NCBI GenBank assembly: GCA_014529385.2
Contig: CM043959.1
Location: forward strand, 88,271,529-88,335,528
DNA: 64,000 nt
DNA from: Adiantum capillus-veneris
Taxonomy: Eukaryota; Streptophyta; Polypodiopsida; Polypodiales; Pteridaceae
Direction: 5' to 3'
Shown: positions 1-10,360 of the stretch, piece after piece
Position numbering within the stretch: position 1 is the first letter of the stretch
How the letters are laid out: each line of letters begins with the position of its first letter
Translations under genes and position numbers: made by a program
Notes under the pieces: model-generated
What the model saw: the letters and a program-made list of their open reading frames with translations, nothing else
The model's database searches: none
What the model was told of the DNA's origin: nothing

Positions 1-680
1 TCGAGTCCACGTCCTCTTTCTTGTAGCTAGAGGCATTGAGGCTCTGGACACAATGGTGGGTTTCTCCTTCCCGCTATGCGGTAGGGATCCCATAGAGTGG
101 ACCCTGCACACAGTTCTTGACTGTCTCCAAATTTAGGCTATTGAGTTCTCACACCACCTAGGGGACTTATGGGTGACAGATCTGGTACAAACACATTGGC
201 CTCTTGCCAAGTTCAGCGTGACGCCTCCGGATGTAGCGGGTTGCAGGCACATTGTGGTGCATGTGTTTGCTGACACTCAGAGCCCTCCTTGCTATGTATT
301 TGTACATGAGGATTCTTGGAAAGAGGATGTAGCCCTACGGGTTGCACGTTTAGCTTGGGCCTGGGCGGGACAATCACTCCGATCGCGCTTATCTAGAGGT
401 CGTTCGGATGCGGATTACTCCCCATCCAAACCGGCCTCAAAGATAGTGAGATTGGCTGCTGTTCCAGCATCTGTTTTCTCTCACTGACTCCATCAGGATC
501 ATCTCATGGAATGTGCAGGGATTAGGAGGGCCCCAATTTTAGCGTTAGAGGGGTCGGCTCCGTCAAGAGCTTCAGAGATTCCTTGTGGGTGGTGAGATTG
601 ACATTCTTATGCTAGAAGAGCATCATCTTTGTGAGAGCCGCATTAGACGGTGTGGTCAGATTTTACGTGGCCGCTATGAG
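1..680 (+). pseudogene. LINE (L1-like) fragment C: end of ORF1 and start of endonuclease
   Basis: Decayed non-LTR retrotransposon. The stretch up to 487 encodes a peptide (LVQTHWPLAKFSVTPPD, then ADTQSPPCYV) that matches, residue by residue for about 60 positions, the ORF1 tail of the LINE at 40.4-40.8 kb (MVQTLWLLAKFSVTPPD, ADMQSPPCYV), so both belong to one family. From about 495 the next reading frame gives IISWNVQGLGGP, the conserved opening of the LINE apurinic endonuclease, followed by ILMLEEHHL. Stops and a frame change lie between the pieces, so it is dead. It begins outside the window and stops near 680, where a reverse-strand LINE begins; no RT is present. The family is clear; the exact right edge is not. 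Confidence 0.75.
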
Positions 681-1471
681 TGATCAGATAGAGTAAAGGA
701 GCGATCAATCCTCATATCACATGAAAACATATCTGCTGCGGAAAGCCCAGTACATACCACCGATCCAATTGTGCTCTATATTCCGAGCGAGCATTATGAG
801 CAAAAGTGTAGCTCCGCTCCGAAGAACGAGTACCGGCCCACAAATCCAAAACACCTGTGTCACTGACCATAGCATCCCAAGAAGAACGAGTTGTATTGTC
901 AGTGTTTGCCCACGCATTATTAAAAACCCCGCACCAAAAAGCATGTGAACGCCAGGGATATTTGACCAAATCTTGCCAGAGACGAGATCTTTGTGCCGAG
1001 GCAGTCTAAGCATAAATACCAACAAATTGCCTTGCATGAGACATTGAACAACCATCCAACATCCCACCGGGTCATTATGGGCCAAAACCAGTTGCAATTC
1101 ATGACGCACCATCATTAAAACTATCCCAAAGAAAGAGCCAATACCAGCATAAGAGATCTAGAATCCCGCATAATACGATGATTGACCAGCGAAGTCGTGT
1201 TGATTATGCTCCTGTAATACCACTATATGTGCTTTATTTATAAGAGAACCGCTAGGCACAATCATCAAGTAGGATTACCCATACGCACATCCGCCTCCAT
1301 ACTAACATTTAATAAAGAGGATTCCATATGCGTTCCTTGCTGGAAATTTTGATACATTGGCAATGATGCAGATGTCGACCCAAGCAGAGCGTCTTTGTAT
1401 GAATGAACCACTCTATCCCACGCTTCAACTAGCGACTTATGATCATGGGATGCGGATGCAGAATTTCCACC
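681..1471 (-). pseudogene. LINE fragment A, distal part: end of ORF1 and endonuclease
   Basis: Reverse-strand continuation of the LINE at 3960-4935 beyond an inserted gypsy element. Reading leftwards, about 1450-1265 encodes VEAWDRVVHSYKDAL and later VRMGNPT, matching the ORF1-endonuclease linker of LINE B (AEAXDKVVRSYKEV, VSMGTST, 8.3-8.5 kb). From 1260 to 690 the translation follows the LINE B endonuclease (HNARSEYRAQLDRWY against HNAQSMYRAXLDRXY; DPVGCWMVVQCLMQG against RWMVVQCIVNG). Several stops and frame changes. It ends near 680 against forward LINE C, giving a head-to-head joint; no RT follows. Confidence 0.7.
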
Positions 1472-1476
1472 ACCTC

Positions 1477-2094
1477 TATCACAAACCGATGACGTGGAGT
1501 GGCCATTGTGCAACAGACACACACACACACCCTGGCTAACTCTCGAAAAAACCCGCAGTCATGCTGACGTGGCACTATATGGCAGATTCCGAAAAATGCG
1601 GCGTGATTTGCGGCAGGGCTGGCTGTATGGAATTCTGCGTTTTGCGGTGTGATTTGCGACAGCTGTACAGATTGCTTTTTCCTATGCAAGGATGGACTGA
1701 AATCCTACGCAAAGTAAGAAGTTTTTAGAAAGTTGCTTTAATTTCCAAGCAAGGTTTGTGAGACAAATTGCTTTATTTGTAAAAAGATGACAGCTTTTAG
1801 GGCTCTTCTTTTGGCATCTCTTGTAAACAAATAAATAAGTGTTTTGGGCTCCCACTCTGCAGAGCATCTGGATGTAGAGTCTGAGAGTGCGAACCCTCCC
1901 ACTCCCTTATACTTTGAGTTACAGATTAATACAAAAAGAAATACCGAAAGGGGCGCCAGTCTTTGGGGCCAATACCTCTTGGTACAGAACTCCGCCGAAC
2001 CGTGTTGAATCAATTGTGAATTGTGAACTGTTTTGAAGTGAATCTCTGGTGTGTCGCGATAGAATCTTGACTTGGAGTGTCGAAGTTTGTTACA
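1477..2094 (+). repeat. 5' LTR of gypsy G1
   Basis: Starts TATCACAAACCGATGACGTGG, close to the TGTCACAAA start of the G2 and G3 LTRs, and ends TTTGTTACA just before the primer-binding site. The 3' half (from about 1780) aligns with 3651-3954. It contains an AATAAATAAG stretch and the family motif GAAATACCGAAAGG. Confidence 0.75.
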
Positions 2095-3650
2095 GTGGTA
2101 TCGGAGCACGGCCGATTTTTCTTCTACCGATACACGGATTACCCAACCTTTTGACGCAACCAATAAAGCCAAAAAGCATGACAAAAAGCAGAAGAAAGGA
2201 ACTGACTTCCCGGGTTAATTGGGTTGTCAATCTACTTTTGCCTCGACACGAAAACAGAAGAAGCATGTGCGATTTGAAACTTCTTCTGACAGTTCTTTTA
2301 GCTCTTCTAACTCGAGCAAAGAAGACGGGAAAGGAAAAAAGCAAAGCTTCGGAAAGGGCAAGAAAAAGGCAAAAAAGCCTAAGTTTCGCCCAGTCTCTGA
2401 CATTTCTACAGAGGACTCGTATTCAGATAGTTCGGACTCCGATGATCACACATTTTATGCAAAGAAGAAGAATTTCTAATAAGCCAACCAGTATGACTTT
2501 TTGGAGGATAAAAGCAAGAAAGTTCGAGAATATAAAGAAGGTGGACAATCAATTAAATTTGACACTTTTTCTGTTTCTGAGACGGTTCGAGGGCTTTGGC
2601 CTTCATACAGTAGTTTGATATAGCTTTCTCTAGAGGGCATTACTCAGAGCACTCAAAGATTCGGAGGGTTACCTCTTACTTCAAGGGAAATGCTCAAACA
2701 TGGTGGTCCACTCTTCTATTGAACAAGAAAGCGCGAGTTAAATGGCTGAGATTTAAAAGGCTTTTTATTTCTTCTTGGTTGACTCGCGAGTACGAATTCG
2801 ACATACGAACTGCTTGGAATCATCTCCGGATGACCAAGAAAAATACTTTGGATGCATATTGCGAGAGATTTTGGAGCTCTTTAATACCCGCTTCTTCATT
2901 TGAGAAGATCTCGTTTAAAGAGCAGATTGAGCGGTTTAACTATGGACTTCTTACGGAGATCCGAGATCACTGCTTAGAACAAAAGTCAGATTCTATTCAA
3001 AAACTGATGAGTCATCCGAAACGGGGCTTTACCATACACTCAGGCAGTTTGACTTACCCCACAGATGAGATCATGACGCAGAAAACCGAACAGACTTCTA
3101 AAAATGAAAGTAGAAAGAAGAAGAGCACCCAAAGAGCCCCCAAGATCAGAAAGATAAGGATGCACGACCCCGGCTCACTCTCCGGGAGAGAGCCAACTAC
3201 ATCAAAGAGGGGAAGTGTTTTGGATGCGGGGAACCTGGGCACATCTCCGCGAAGTGTCCTAAAAAGGCACAGAATGAAAATGATGAAGAAAGGCCACAGA
3301 GTTCGAAAGCAGCTGAGGAACGAGGACGAAAAGGCAAGATGAAAGCAGTACTGGTTCCAGATTGCAAGGGTACTGACCCAAGCACGATTGATGAAAGTAC
3401 AAAACTTTGTCGAGCTTGGGGCAAAGTGAAAGATCAAGAAGCCCTTATTTTCTTTGATGGAGGAGCCAAGGCCAACTTCATTTCACCTGAATTGGCGGCG
3501 TGGCTCGAGATTACACCCGATCGAATGGGACCACAAGCAGAGGCAGTTCTAGTGGCACCCGCCAGCAGGGAGGTGGCCATTACACCTGTCATTGGCAAAC
3601 TTTGGTTGCATTATCAAGGGTATTTGGGGCACAAGGACTTCTACATAAGT

Positions 3651-3954
3651 AAAAAGATGGCAGCTTTTGGGACTCTGCTTTTGGCATCCCTTGTAAACAA
3701 ATAAATAAGTGGTTTGGGCTCCCACTCTGCAGAGCATCTGGATGCAGATTCTAAGAGTGAGAACCCTCCCACTCCCTTGTACTTTGAGTTACAAGTTAAT
3801 ACAAAAAGAAATACCGAAAGGGGCGCCAGTCTTTGGGACCAATATCTCTTGGCACAGAACTCCGTTGGGCCGTGTCGAATCAATTGTGAACTTTGAACTG
3901 TTTTGAAGTGAATCTATGCTAGAATCTTGACTTGAAGTGTCCAAGTTTGTTACA
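3651..3954 (+). repeat. Partial 3' LTR of gypsy G1
   Basis: Aligns with the second half of the 5' LTR (about 1780-2094), both ending AAGTTTGTTACA. The target duplication ACCTC and the resumed LINE A sequence follow at 3955. Confidence 0.75.
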
Positions 3955-3959
3955 ACCTC

Positions 3960-4935
3960 TCCCGTCCAAAGTAGGTACATAATTCCTTGAGACAGGCGAA
4001 ACACGAGGTTTTGCAGTCTTCTTGGGAGTTTTCCAAACCATCAGTGGAATCTGCCAGTTTGGCTTTACCGTTGGTATCAACCTTTGCAGCAGGCTGCGCA
4101 TTAGCCAAGCTCTTAATCGAATCTTCACCTTGTTTGGCCTGCATGCTTCCATTAGAGTCCCCCATCTTGGGCCTCACAGACGAAGAGAAGGGAGAAGCAA
4201 CACGAGTTCCGGCCATAGAAACAAAAGATGGTGACAATTTAAACAAAGACTCTTGGCATTCAGACTGCATATGGCCAAATTTTCCATAGCTAAAACATGC
4301 ACCTGCAAACTTCCCTCATTTGAGTGTAAATGGCCTTTTGCCTACCATTGGATCACTAGAGTCAACCATAATTCCTGACGGCGTCGGCTTGTCTGTATCC
4401 CACATCACGCAAAATCTATTGGAATTAGTATCCAAGTTTGGGAGGCAAATCACTTTGCCCAACTTCGTAGCCAAAAGAGGCAAGAAATGCTTCCAAGTCC
4501 GCAGAAATCCCACTATTTCCCCCAAAACGGGCACCTATGTCGTATCAAACTCTGATAATCTTTAGTAAGCGCCCATGGCAGTACATGTGTCATTTGCATG
4601 TTGAAAAACAAAGGCGATATTTCCAGGAAATGCGAACGAGCATCCATGTCTGCCAGTAGCACCTCATAAAACCTGCGGGCACCAAAATACACCCCTCGGA
4701 CTGCTTGTCTTTTCAACAAAAAATCAACCCATTGACCTACATCTTGTGCCGAGGGCATCTTGCTGGGGAAACACAAAATAATTGCATTTAATGCATACTG
4801 TGCAACCGGATCCATCAACTGCTGAACCGGAATAACCACTTCAATATCAGGATGTTGGCCTTCCCAAGCATTTCTAGCGTCTGCAAAATCCTCCAACAAA
4901 CACTCTTTAATGAGGTTTGCAGCATACATCGAGGA
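3960..4935 (-). pseudogene. LINE A, proximal part: ORF1 with nucleic-acid-binding domain and zinc knuckle
   Basis: Reverse-strand ORF1 of an L1-like LINE. The frame from 4929 gives about 138 residues (AQYALNAIILCFPS, then VLPWALTKDYQ), the shape of the plant LINE ORF1 domain often annotated DUF4283; the next frame (about 4530-4316) gives the segment before the knuckle, and about 4310-3955 gives FGHMQSEC of the zinc knuckle and a low-complexity tail. The first cysteine pair of the knuckle is changed relative to LINE B (CFSYGKFGHM against CFRCGKFGHM). The tail PKKTAKPRVSPVSRNYV matches LINE B PKKTAKARIPTSSCNYV and stops where gypsy G1 enters; the copy resumes at 1471. Frameshifts between the three parts make it a pseudogene. 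Confidence 0.75.
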
Positions 4936-5001
4936 AAGTTCTACCTATTTCCTACGCTTATATACAGCTTCTTTTGCCATGACCAACCGAAACCACACTT
5001 T

Positions 5002-5390
5002 CTACTGACAAATGTCTTCTTTAATTAGAGAACAATGCTTAAAACATAGCTGAAGAGCAGCTGACACTTGTTGAATGAAGGCTCTGGAGTGGCGACAACC
5101 CCATAATAAGTGTGGCACGGTCTCATCTTCAAGGCATCTTATGCAACGGGAAGGCGCAATATGCCGTGCATGTAATACACTGCCAACAAGTAGAGCTCCC
5201 ACCAAGCAGCGCCACAAGAAAACACGTTCCTTCAAAGGTAGATGACTCTGCCAAATGTGAGACAATGTATGTTGCCACCACAAGGATGACTCGGATAGCG
5301 ACCACAGTTGATTACCACGATGCACAATCCATACATCTGATTGCACGTTGGCATAGACATTGCCAGCTGAAATGCAGTCCAATCTGGTAG
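5002..5390 (-). pseudogene. LINE B carboxy-terminal zf-RVT domain
   Basis: Zinc-binding domain typical of plant L1-type ORF2 carboxy termini. Seen: WWQHTLSHIWQSHLPLK, RVFLWRCLVGALLVGSVLH, then CIRCLEDETVPHLLWGCRHS, giving the C-x2-C...H-x4-C spacing. It closes the ORF2 order endonuclease-RT-zf-RVT. Confidence 0.8.
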
Positions 5391-6237
5391 TAGCTAGATT
5401 CCAATCAAAAAAGTGGGAGTCCACATCGAAAAGAGGAATGGGTGAGTGACCAGCAAGCATCCTTTGAATTTCCCGCCAGAGAGGAGAATAGTGAGGACGC
5501 AACCGAAAGTGGGACACCGCATCAGCGAACGAAAGAACATAACCCGAGTCATCAACGAAAGAACATAACCTGAGTCATCAACCACCTGATGTACCTGACA
5601 GATTCCTTTTTGGGAAAGAAAATACGCTTGGCGAGGAGACCGTTGAACCAAAGTTGAAGCGAAAACCCTCCTACAATGCAGACTCTCCAAACGAAGGGAG
5701 TTACCCACAGAGAATTGTCCACCATGCCATGCCAAATGCGAAGTGACAACCTTCCAATTAACAATGAGAGAAGAAGTAAAGGGACAACCAGGAATGTGTC
5801 CTTCAAGCTTCCCACAAACAACATCCCAATAAGTCGGTTTCCAGTGACCAAAAGATGGGGTGACAATGTGTGTTCACAAATGTGTGACCGTGAGAGCCCA
5901 GGGTTGCTGCTGCTCCTCCACTAGAAATGGCAACAGCACAGCTTTCCGAGCCAAAACATGACATCGCAAATCCAAAATATTTAACCCTCCAAGCCGCTTG
6001 GGAGAACACAGCTTGTCCATAGATAAAAGCCGAAGGCCCTTTGTGCTAGACGAGGTCCGCCAAAAATGCTCTAAAATACTAACATGAGGGACTACAAGCA
6101 CAAGTAAGACCAGGATAGCAAAGGCAAGTAAAATTGCACATAAGCCACAAGGATGCATTGGACAATCCTGAGACGCACATGTAGTGGCCACGTGGACAGT
6201 TTTCAATAATTTAACTTGGAATGCAGACATTGGAGCA

Positions 6238-7180
6238 TCAATCTAGTTTTTGTATAGCCGATACATTCCAACCCAGCGGATAACCCAGATGGCGAACCAC
6301 AACATGCGGAGGAACAATCTCCCTAGGCCACAATATCTTATCCCAGTCACACTCCTTCACAAGAAGTAGCTTGGATTTACGGAAGTTAACTTTGAGACCT
6401 GCTGCCAATCCAAACAAGTGAAGAGTATGCATAATTTGTTGTACATCATCATGGTGATTGCGAGGCATAAACAAAGAGTCATCCGCATAGGCCTGACCAG
6501 CAAAATGCCGTGCAAAATGCCGTCGAGAAGGTAATGTCAGGCCATGTAATCTACCAGTAGAAGTCAAGGAATCCAAATACATAAACATGGGGTGAGTAGC
6601 GATCGCATAAAGCAAAGCACTAAGAGGGCATCCCTGCCTTACCAACCGTCCCAAAGGCCAAGATTCTGTGAGAGATCCATCCAACAAGCCCGCGGAACTC
6701 TTGTGTGCATACAAGAAAAGCACGACACGACATAGCCTAGGCCCAAATCCCAAGTGTTGCATGGTATCCACAAAGCAAACCTTCTTTCCAAGAGGGCAAT
6801 TTTTGATGTTCACAAGTCGTGTTCATCATGAACAATAGAGGAAACTTCAAATAATCCCAGGAAGACAAGAAAAATTCCACAGAGATACCATCCCAACCAA
6901 GAGCTCTCCACCAGCCCAAATCAAGCAAGCTGGCATACAATTCCGACTCAATGAAAACAACTTCCAAGTCTTGAGCCTGCTGCATCAAAAGAATGGGAGT
7001 GACATGAGATAGAAACATGTGACTCGCTTGGTGAGCTTCTCTCGTGGGAGAAGAAGGTGCCTCAAAAATCTTACAATAATGAGAGTGTAGGGCTAGTGCT
7101 AGCTCCCTTAGAGTGGAGGTCCACTCCCCCGACTGTAATTTAACTCTCCGTATAGCTTGAGACTGCCTGGAGTGATGCAA
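6238..7180 (-). pseudogene. LINE B reverse transcriptase region
   Basis: RNA-directed DNA polymerase part of LINE B, in two frames. The upstream frame (7180 leftwards) holds LGWDGISVEFF and LPSWKEGLL, typical of the region preceding the RT palm. The downstream frame (6813-6238) holds LGFGPRLCRVVLFLY, VRQGCPLSALLYAI, AYADD and LAAGLKVNFRKSKLLLV, the standard run of non-LTR RT motifs. The YADD aspartates are preserved, but the frame change and missing middle segment rule out activity. Confidence 0.8.
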
Positions 7181-8885
7181 ATGCTAGAAGAATTGTTTAG
7201 AAGCACATCCTTTATCTACAAGAGACTGTTGACGAGCTCGAGTCTGCCATTTGGCCAATTTCCTCTCATCATTGTGCCGTAACACAGTGCGAGTAGAAAG
7301 CAACTCAATCATTTGAGTGCCAGTAAGAGAAGAATGATTATCCAAGTGCATTAATCTGTTACACGTATTCTCTGCCTGTTTAACTTGTTCCCTTAATTGT
7401 GACAAATAATCTTTGCCATAATCTTGGATAACACATTGAACATGCATAACAAAGCAAAACCAGGCTATGTCCGTATCAACATACATGTGAGAGATCAAAG
7501 GCGGGATGATATCCACAATCATAGCGCGGAAAAACTCATGTTTGAGATAAGAATTATTGACATGCAAAAGTCTCTTCGTGGGTAGGCAGTTATTGACATC
7601 AAAAGAGCCAAAACGAAGCTTGAAACATGCGGGAAAATGATCCGAGAGACACATAGCATATCCAATCCTCATCTCACAGACAAAGTCATCATATTGTTGC
7701 ACGTGAAAAAGATATCAGCGATCCAGCTAAGCGCGATACATAGATTGAGCATTATGTTGAAAAATGAATCCTGGATCAGCCGCATGCAAAAAGGGCCACA
7801 AATCAAGCCCATTACGTGTCAACATAAATTGATCCCATGATTGCCATTCCATATAAAGCATGTGAGAATGCCCAGTAGTATTATCCGCAAGGTTTGGTGC
7901 ATTATTAAAATCCTTACAAAGAAATGCATTAGAGATAGCACTCCACAACCGTGCCCTATCTGCATGAGCTATGTATGCATATAATCCTCCAAATTCGAAA
8001 ACTTCCCCATTAACAATACATTGGACAACCATCCATCTCCAAGCCGGGTCATTGAAGACTGAGGTCGATGTCGAACAAGCATAAGCACTCCAAAATAGCC
8101 AGCTAATCCAGCATAAGCTATCCAGTAGCCTGCAAAGTAAGAAGTATGTCTTGCGAATTGATGTTGGTTGTGCTCTTAAAGAACCACAATGTTTGCTTTA
8201 CGTGTATGTACATAGTGCTAGGTAAGCCACCACTTGTCGTGATTGATAACCCATACACATTATAGGAGATGCAATTCAAAGAACTATGCATTCTGTACGG
8301 TATATACAGTGGGTGAGGAAACGAAAAAAAGAGAGAACTCAAGTACTAGTGCCCATCGACACATCCTCCCCAGCTGTAGGTACCTGGGGAGGTGGGTCAA
8401 GACCTGGACCGAGATGATTGAAAGGAAAGGCACCTTGCAATGAAGAGGCTTCTATCGTAACAACTTCCTTGTAAGAGCGAACAACTTTGTCTTAAGCTTC
8501 AGCCAAAGAAGTGTTGTCATTACAAGGGAGTCTTTTCTATACAACATTCTTCAAAGGGGACACATAATTACAAGAAGATGTCGGAATTCGGGCTTTAGCA
8601 GTTTTCTTGGGCATTATTCAAGTTTGAGAGGTTGAAACCTGTTCTTTTTCTTTGTCTTTAATATTTGGAGAAGCAGAAAGTGCAGACAATTGTAATTGTT
8701 TTCCCTTTGTCTTTATTCACCCCAGCTGTTTGGGAGGAGGTTGAAGCACCTTTTTGAACCTCAGTAGAAGATTTTGGAGGTAAATGAGGTCGAGGTTGAG
8801 GGGTAGGGACAGCTGAAGGCAGACATTTGGACTGCATATGACCAAATTTGCCACAGCGGAAGCAAGAATTTGCAAATTTGCCCCA

Positions 8886-8932
8886 TTTAAGTTTAACACA
8901 CACACACACACGCATTTAACACACACACACGC
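8886..8932. repeat. CA microsatellite in the LINE B ORF1 remnant
   Basis: Two runs of (CA)n separated by CGCATTTAA mark the point where LINE B similarity stops. Slippage or microsatellite-mediated recombination may have removed the ORF1 start. Confidence 0.8.
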
Positions 8933-9300
8933 CTCTCGCAAACTTTTATATTAGAGAGAAGAAGGCATGTGAAGCTTTGTGGATTGGGAGCTTCTGGGCA
9001 ACGAATGAGAATTCTGCTACCATTGTCTCTTTATCCCATAAACTGTCCACTTTGTCGCCGCGGAAGCTCCTGGCTCGTGGCGGTAGGCACAGCTATAAGC
9101 TTAGGCAGGCGCCTAGGTGTATGGTACTCATGCAGCTCAAGCTCACAATGTACACATAATTAGGAATAGTTGAAGACAACATCAAGTTCTTTGGGCCACC
9201 TTGAGGCACCTTCTCTTGTGTGCAGTAGATGGCTGACCCGCCTCAAGCCTTTGGATGCTCCACCGGGCAAAGAAAGAACCGATCCATGACGCTACCTCGC
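8933..9300. other. Unassigned sequence, no gene seen
   Basis: About 370 bases between LINE B and the palindrome array. Open frames are short and show no domain or motif I recognise, and no RNA gene is apparent. The last part (9250-9300) contains partial similarity to the inter-palindrome spacer that follows. Confidence 0.5.
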
Positions 9301-9867
9301 CCTCAAAACAATCCGCGGCACTGCACACTGTTTTGAAGGGTTTTTCAGAAATACAAGATAGAGTGTTCGCACCATTGAAGCTACGGGCAGGGAGCAACCT
9401 TTCCAGTATGCTTAGCTCCCAACTACACCTCAAAATAGTCCGCGTCGACGCCGCGTGTTTTGGAGGGTTTTTTGTTCATATCTTGCAATGACAGCCAAAT
9501 TCAAGCTACAGTGTTTGCACCATTGAAGCTTATATGAGCAGAGAGCAACCTTTCTAGTATGCTTAGCTCCCAACTAAAAAAAAATCACCCCTTCAAAAAA
9601 GTACGCGTTGATGCGGCCTATTTTGGAGGGTTTTTTGTTGAGATCTTACAATGAGAGTCTAATTTAAACTACAGTGTTCCCACCATTGAAGCTACAAGTA
9701 GAGAGCAACCTTTCTAGTATGCTTCTCTTCCAACCAATAGACAACCACCCCCTCAAAACAGTCCGCGTCGACGCGGCCTGTTTTGGAGGATTTTTTGTTA
9801 AGATCTCCAAAATTGTGGTTAACCACCCCCTCAAAATAGTCCGCGTCGATGCGGCCTCTTTTGGAGA
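9301..9867. repeat. Degenerate tandem array of palindrome-bearing units
   Basis: Five copies of a ~39-bp near-palindrome start at 9301, 9428, 9590, 9751 and 9829. The core is CCGCGTCGACGCGG, centred on GTCGAC; the arms read CCTCAAAACAG on the left and CTGTTTTGGAGG on the right. Spacing is 127, 162, 161 and 78 bases. The spacers in the first three intervals are also alike: ACCATTGAAGCTAC, GGAGCAACCTTTC or GAGAGCAACCTTTC, and AGTATGCTTAGCTCCCAAC. TTTTTTGTT follows four of the five palindromes. Copies 2, 4 and 5 are best preserved. Not coding. It could be a satellite-like array, or collapsed terminal inverted repeats of a small transposon. Confidence 0.75.
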
Positions 9868-10098
9868 ATTTTTTGTTAAAATCTCCAAAATTGTGGTTAC
9901 TCGCTCCTATTGGTTCCTCTTTCACCTTATTAGGAGGAATCATATCTTCATCAACAACGGCTCAAGTCTATGGCTCCCATCATCTCACTGCGCTCCTCTA
10001 TATCACAAGGACAACCGCACTGATCTGCTGAGAGGCCTACACATTAAAATTTTAAAAATAGTATTTAAGGCTCCCCTCCTCCGCTTCATGCTTGCGCG
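9868..10098. other. Unassigned sequence between array and copia C1
   Basis: No coding frame with a recognisable domain and no repeat structure seen. It ends with GCGCG, the target duplication of C1. Confidence 0.5.
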
Positions 10099-10360
10099 TG
10101 ATAGGGAGGAGCTGGGAGCACAACGGAAGAAGAATACGCACGCACACACTCACACACACCACCACCATAGCCACACACATAGGTTGAAGGGGGAGAGCCA
10201 ACGTACTGTATGCCCCATTTCTTTCTTCTCTTATCTTATGCACTAAGGCACAATACACATTGTACTTAGTGTTAGTGGCTCACACAAGTGTATAGCTGTA
10301 CACTTAGGGTTAGTGGCAGTTAGTGATGGGCGGTCGGCCACATGGCCATTAAACCTAACA
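10099..10360 (-). repeat. 3' LTR of copia C1
   Basis: 262 bp. Paired with 15007-15266, about 96% alike by eye; differences include the CA-rich stretch near 10140. Preceded by GCGCG. Confidence 0.9.

Larger units (their letters stand above)
1477..3954 (+). mobile_element. Ty3/gypsy element G1, internally shortened and decayed
   Basis: LTR retrotransposon fossil inserted in LINE A. The 5-bp sequence ACCTC at 1472-1476 recurs at 3955-3959, right after the 3' LTR end (TGTTACA), which supports a true insertion. The 5' LTR is followed by GTGGTATCGGAGC, a primer-binding site like initiator-Met tRNA. Parts in order: 5' LTR 1477-2094, gag-related sequence about 2200-3300 (acidic-serine stretch, capsid-like part with HLRMTKKNTLDAYCERFW), protease-like part about 3340-3650, and partial 3' LTR 3651-3954. 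Most of pol is not recognisable. It carries many breaks. The LTRs differ by roughly 10% where they align, so it is old among the elements here. It is the same family as G2 (21.8 kb) and, more distantly, G3 (51.7 kb). Confidence 0.8.
4936..8930 (-). pseudogene. LINE B: zinc knuckle, endonuclease, reverse transcriptase, zf-RVT
   Basis: The most complete LINE here, read right to left. 8915-8658: ORF1 tail with zinc knuckle CFRCGKFGHMQSKC. 8342-7184: endonuclease, opening NCISYNVYGL, with KDFNNAPNLAD and later CLSDHFPACF. 7180-6238: reverse transcriptase with VRQGCPLSALLYA and the catalytic QAYADDSLFM. 6230-5002: connection and a carboxy-terminal zf-RVT zinc domain (LPLKERVFLWRCL, CIRCLEDETVPHLLWGC). 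Frame changes separate these blocks, and roughly 80 residues of the RT fingers/palm (between LPSWKEGLL and KVCFVDTMQ) appear to be missing, so it is dead. The ORF1 start is lost at a CA-rich microsatellite near 8890-8930. LINE A begins immediately to the left without a recognisable poly(A) or 3' UTR between. Confidence 0.85.

Noticed and set aside
9301-9867. CRISPR array
   Set aside because: Spacing is irregular, spacers are themselves similar, the repeats are palindromes of ~39 bp, and the setting is a plant nuclear genome.
9674-10246. 190-codon forward open frame
   Set aside because: It crosses the palindrome array and into the copia C1 LTR, so it joins unrelated sequences; the His/Thr-rich end is the CA-rich LTR tract.
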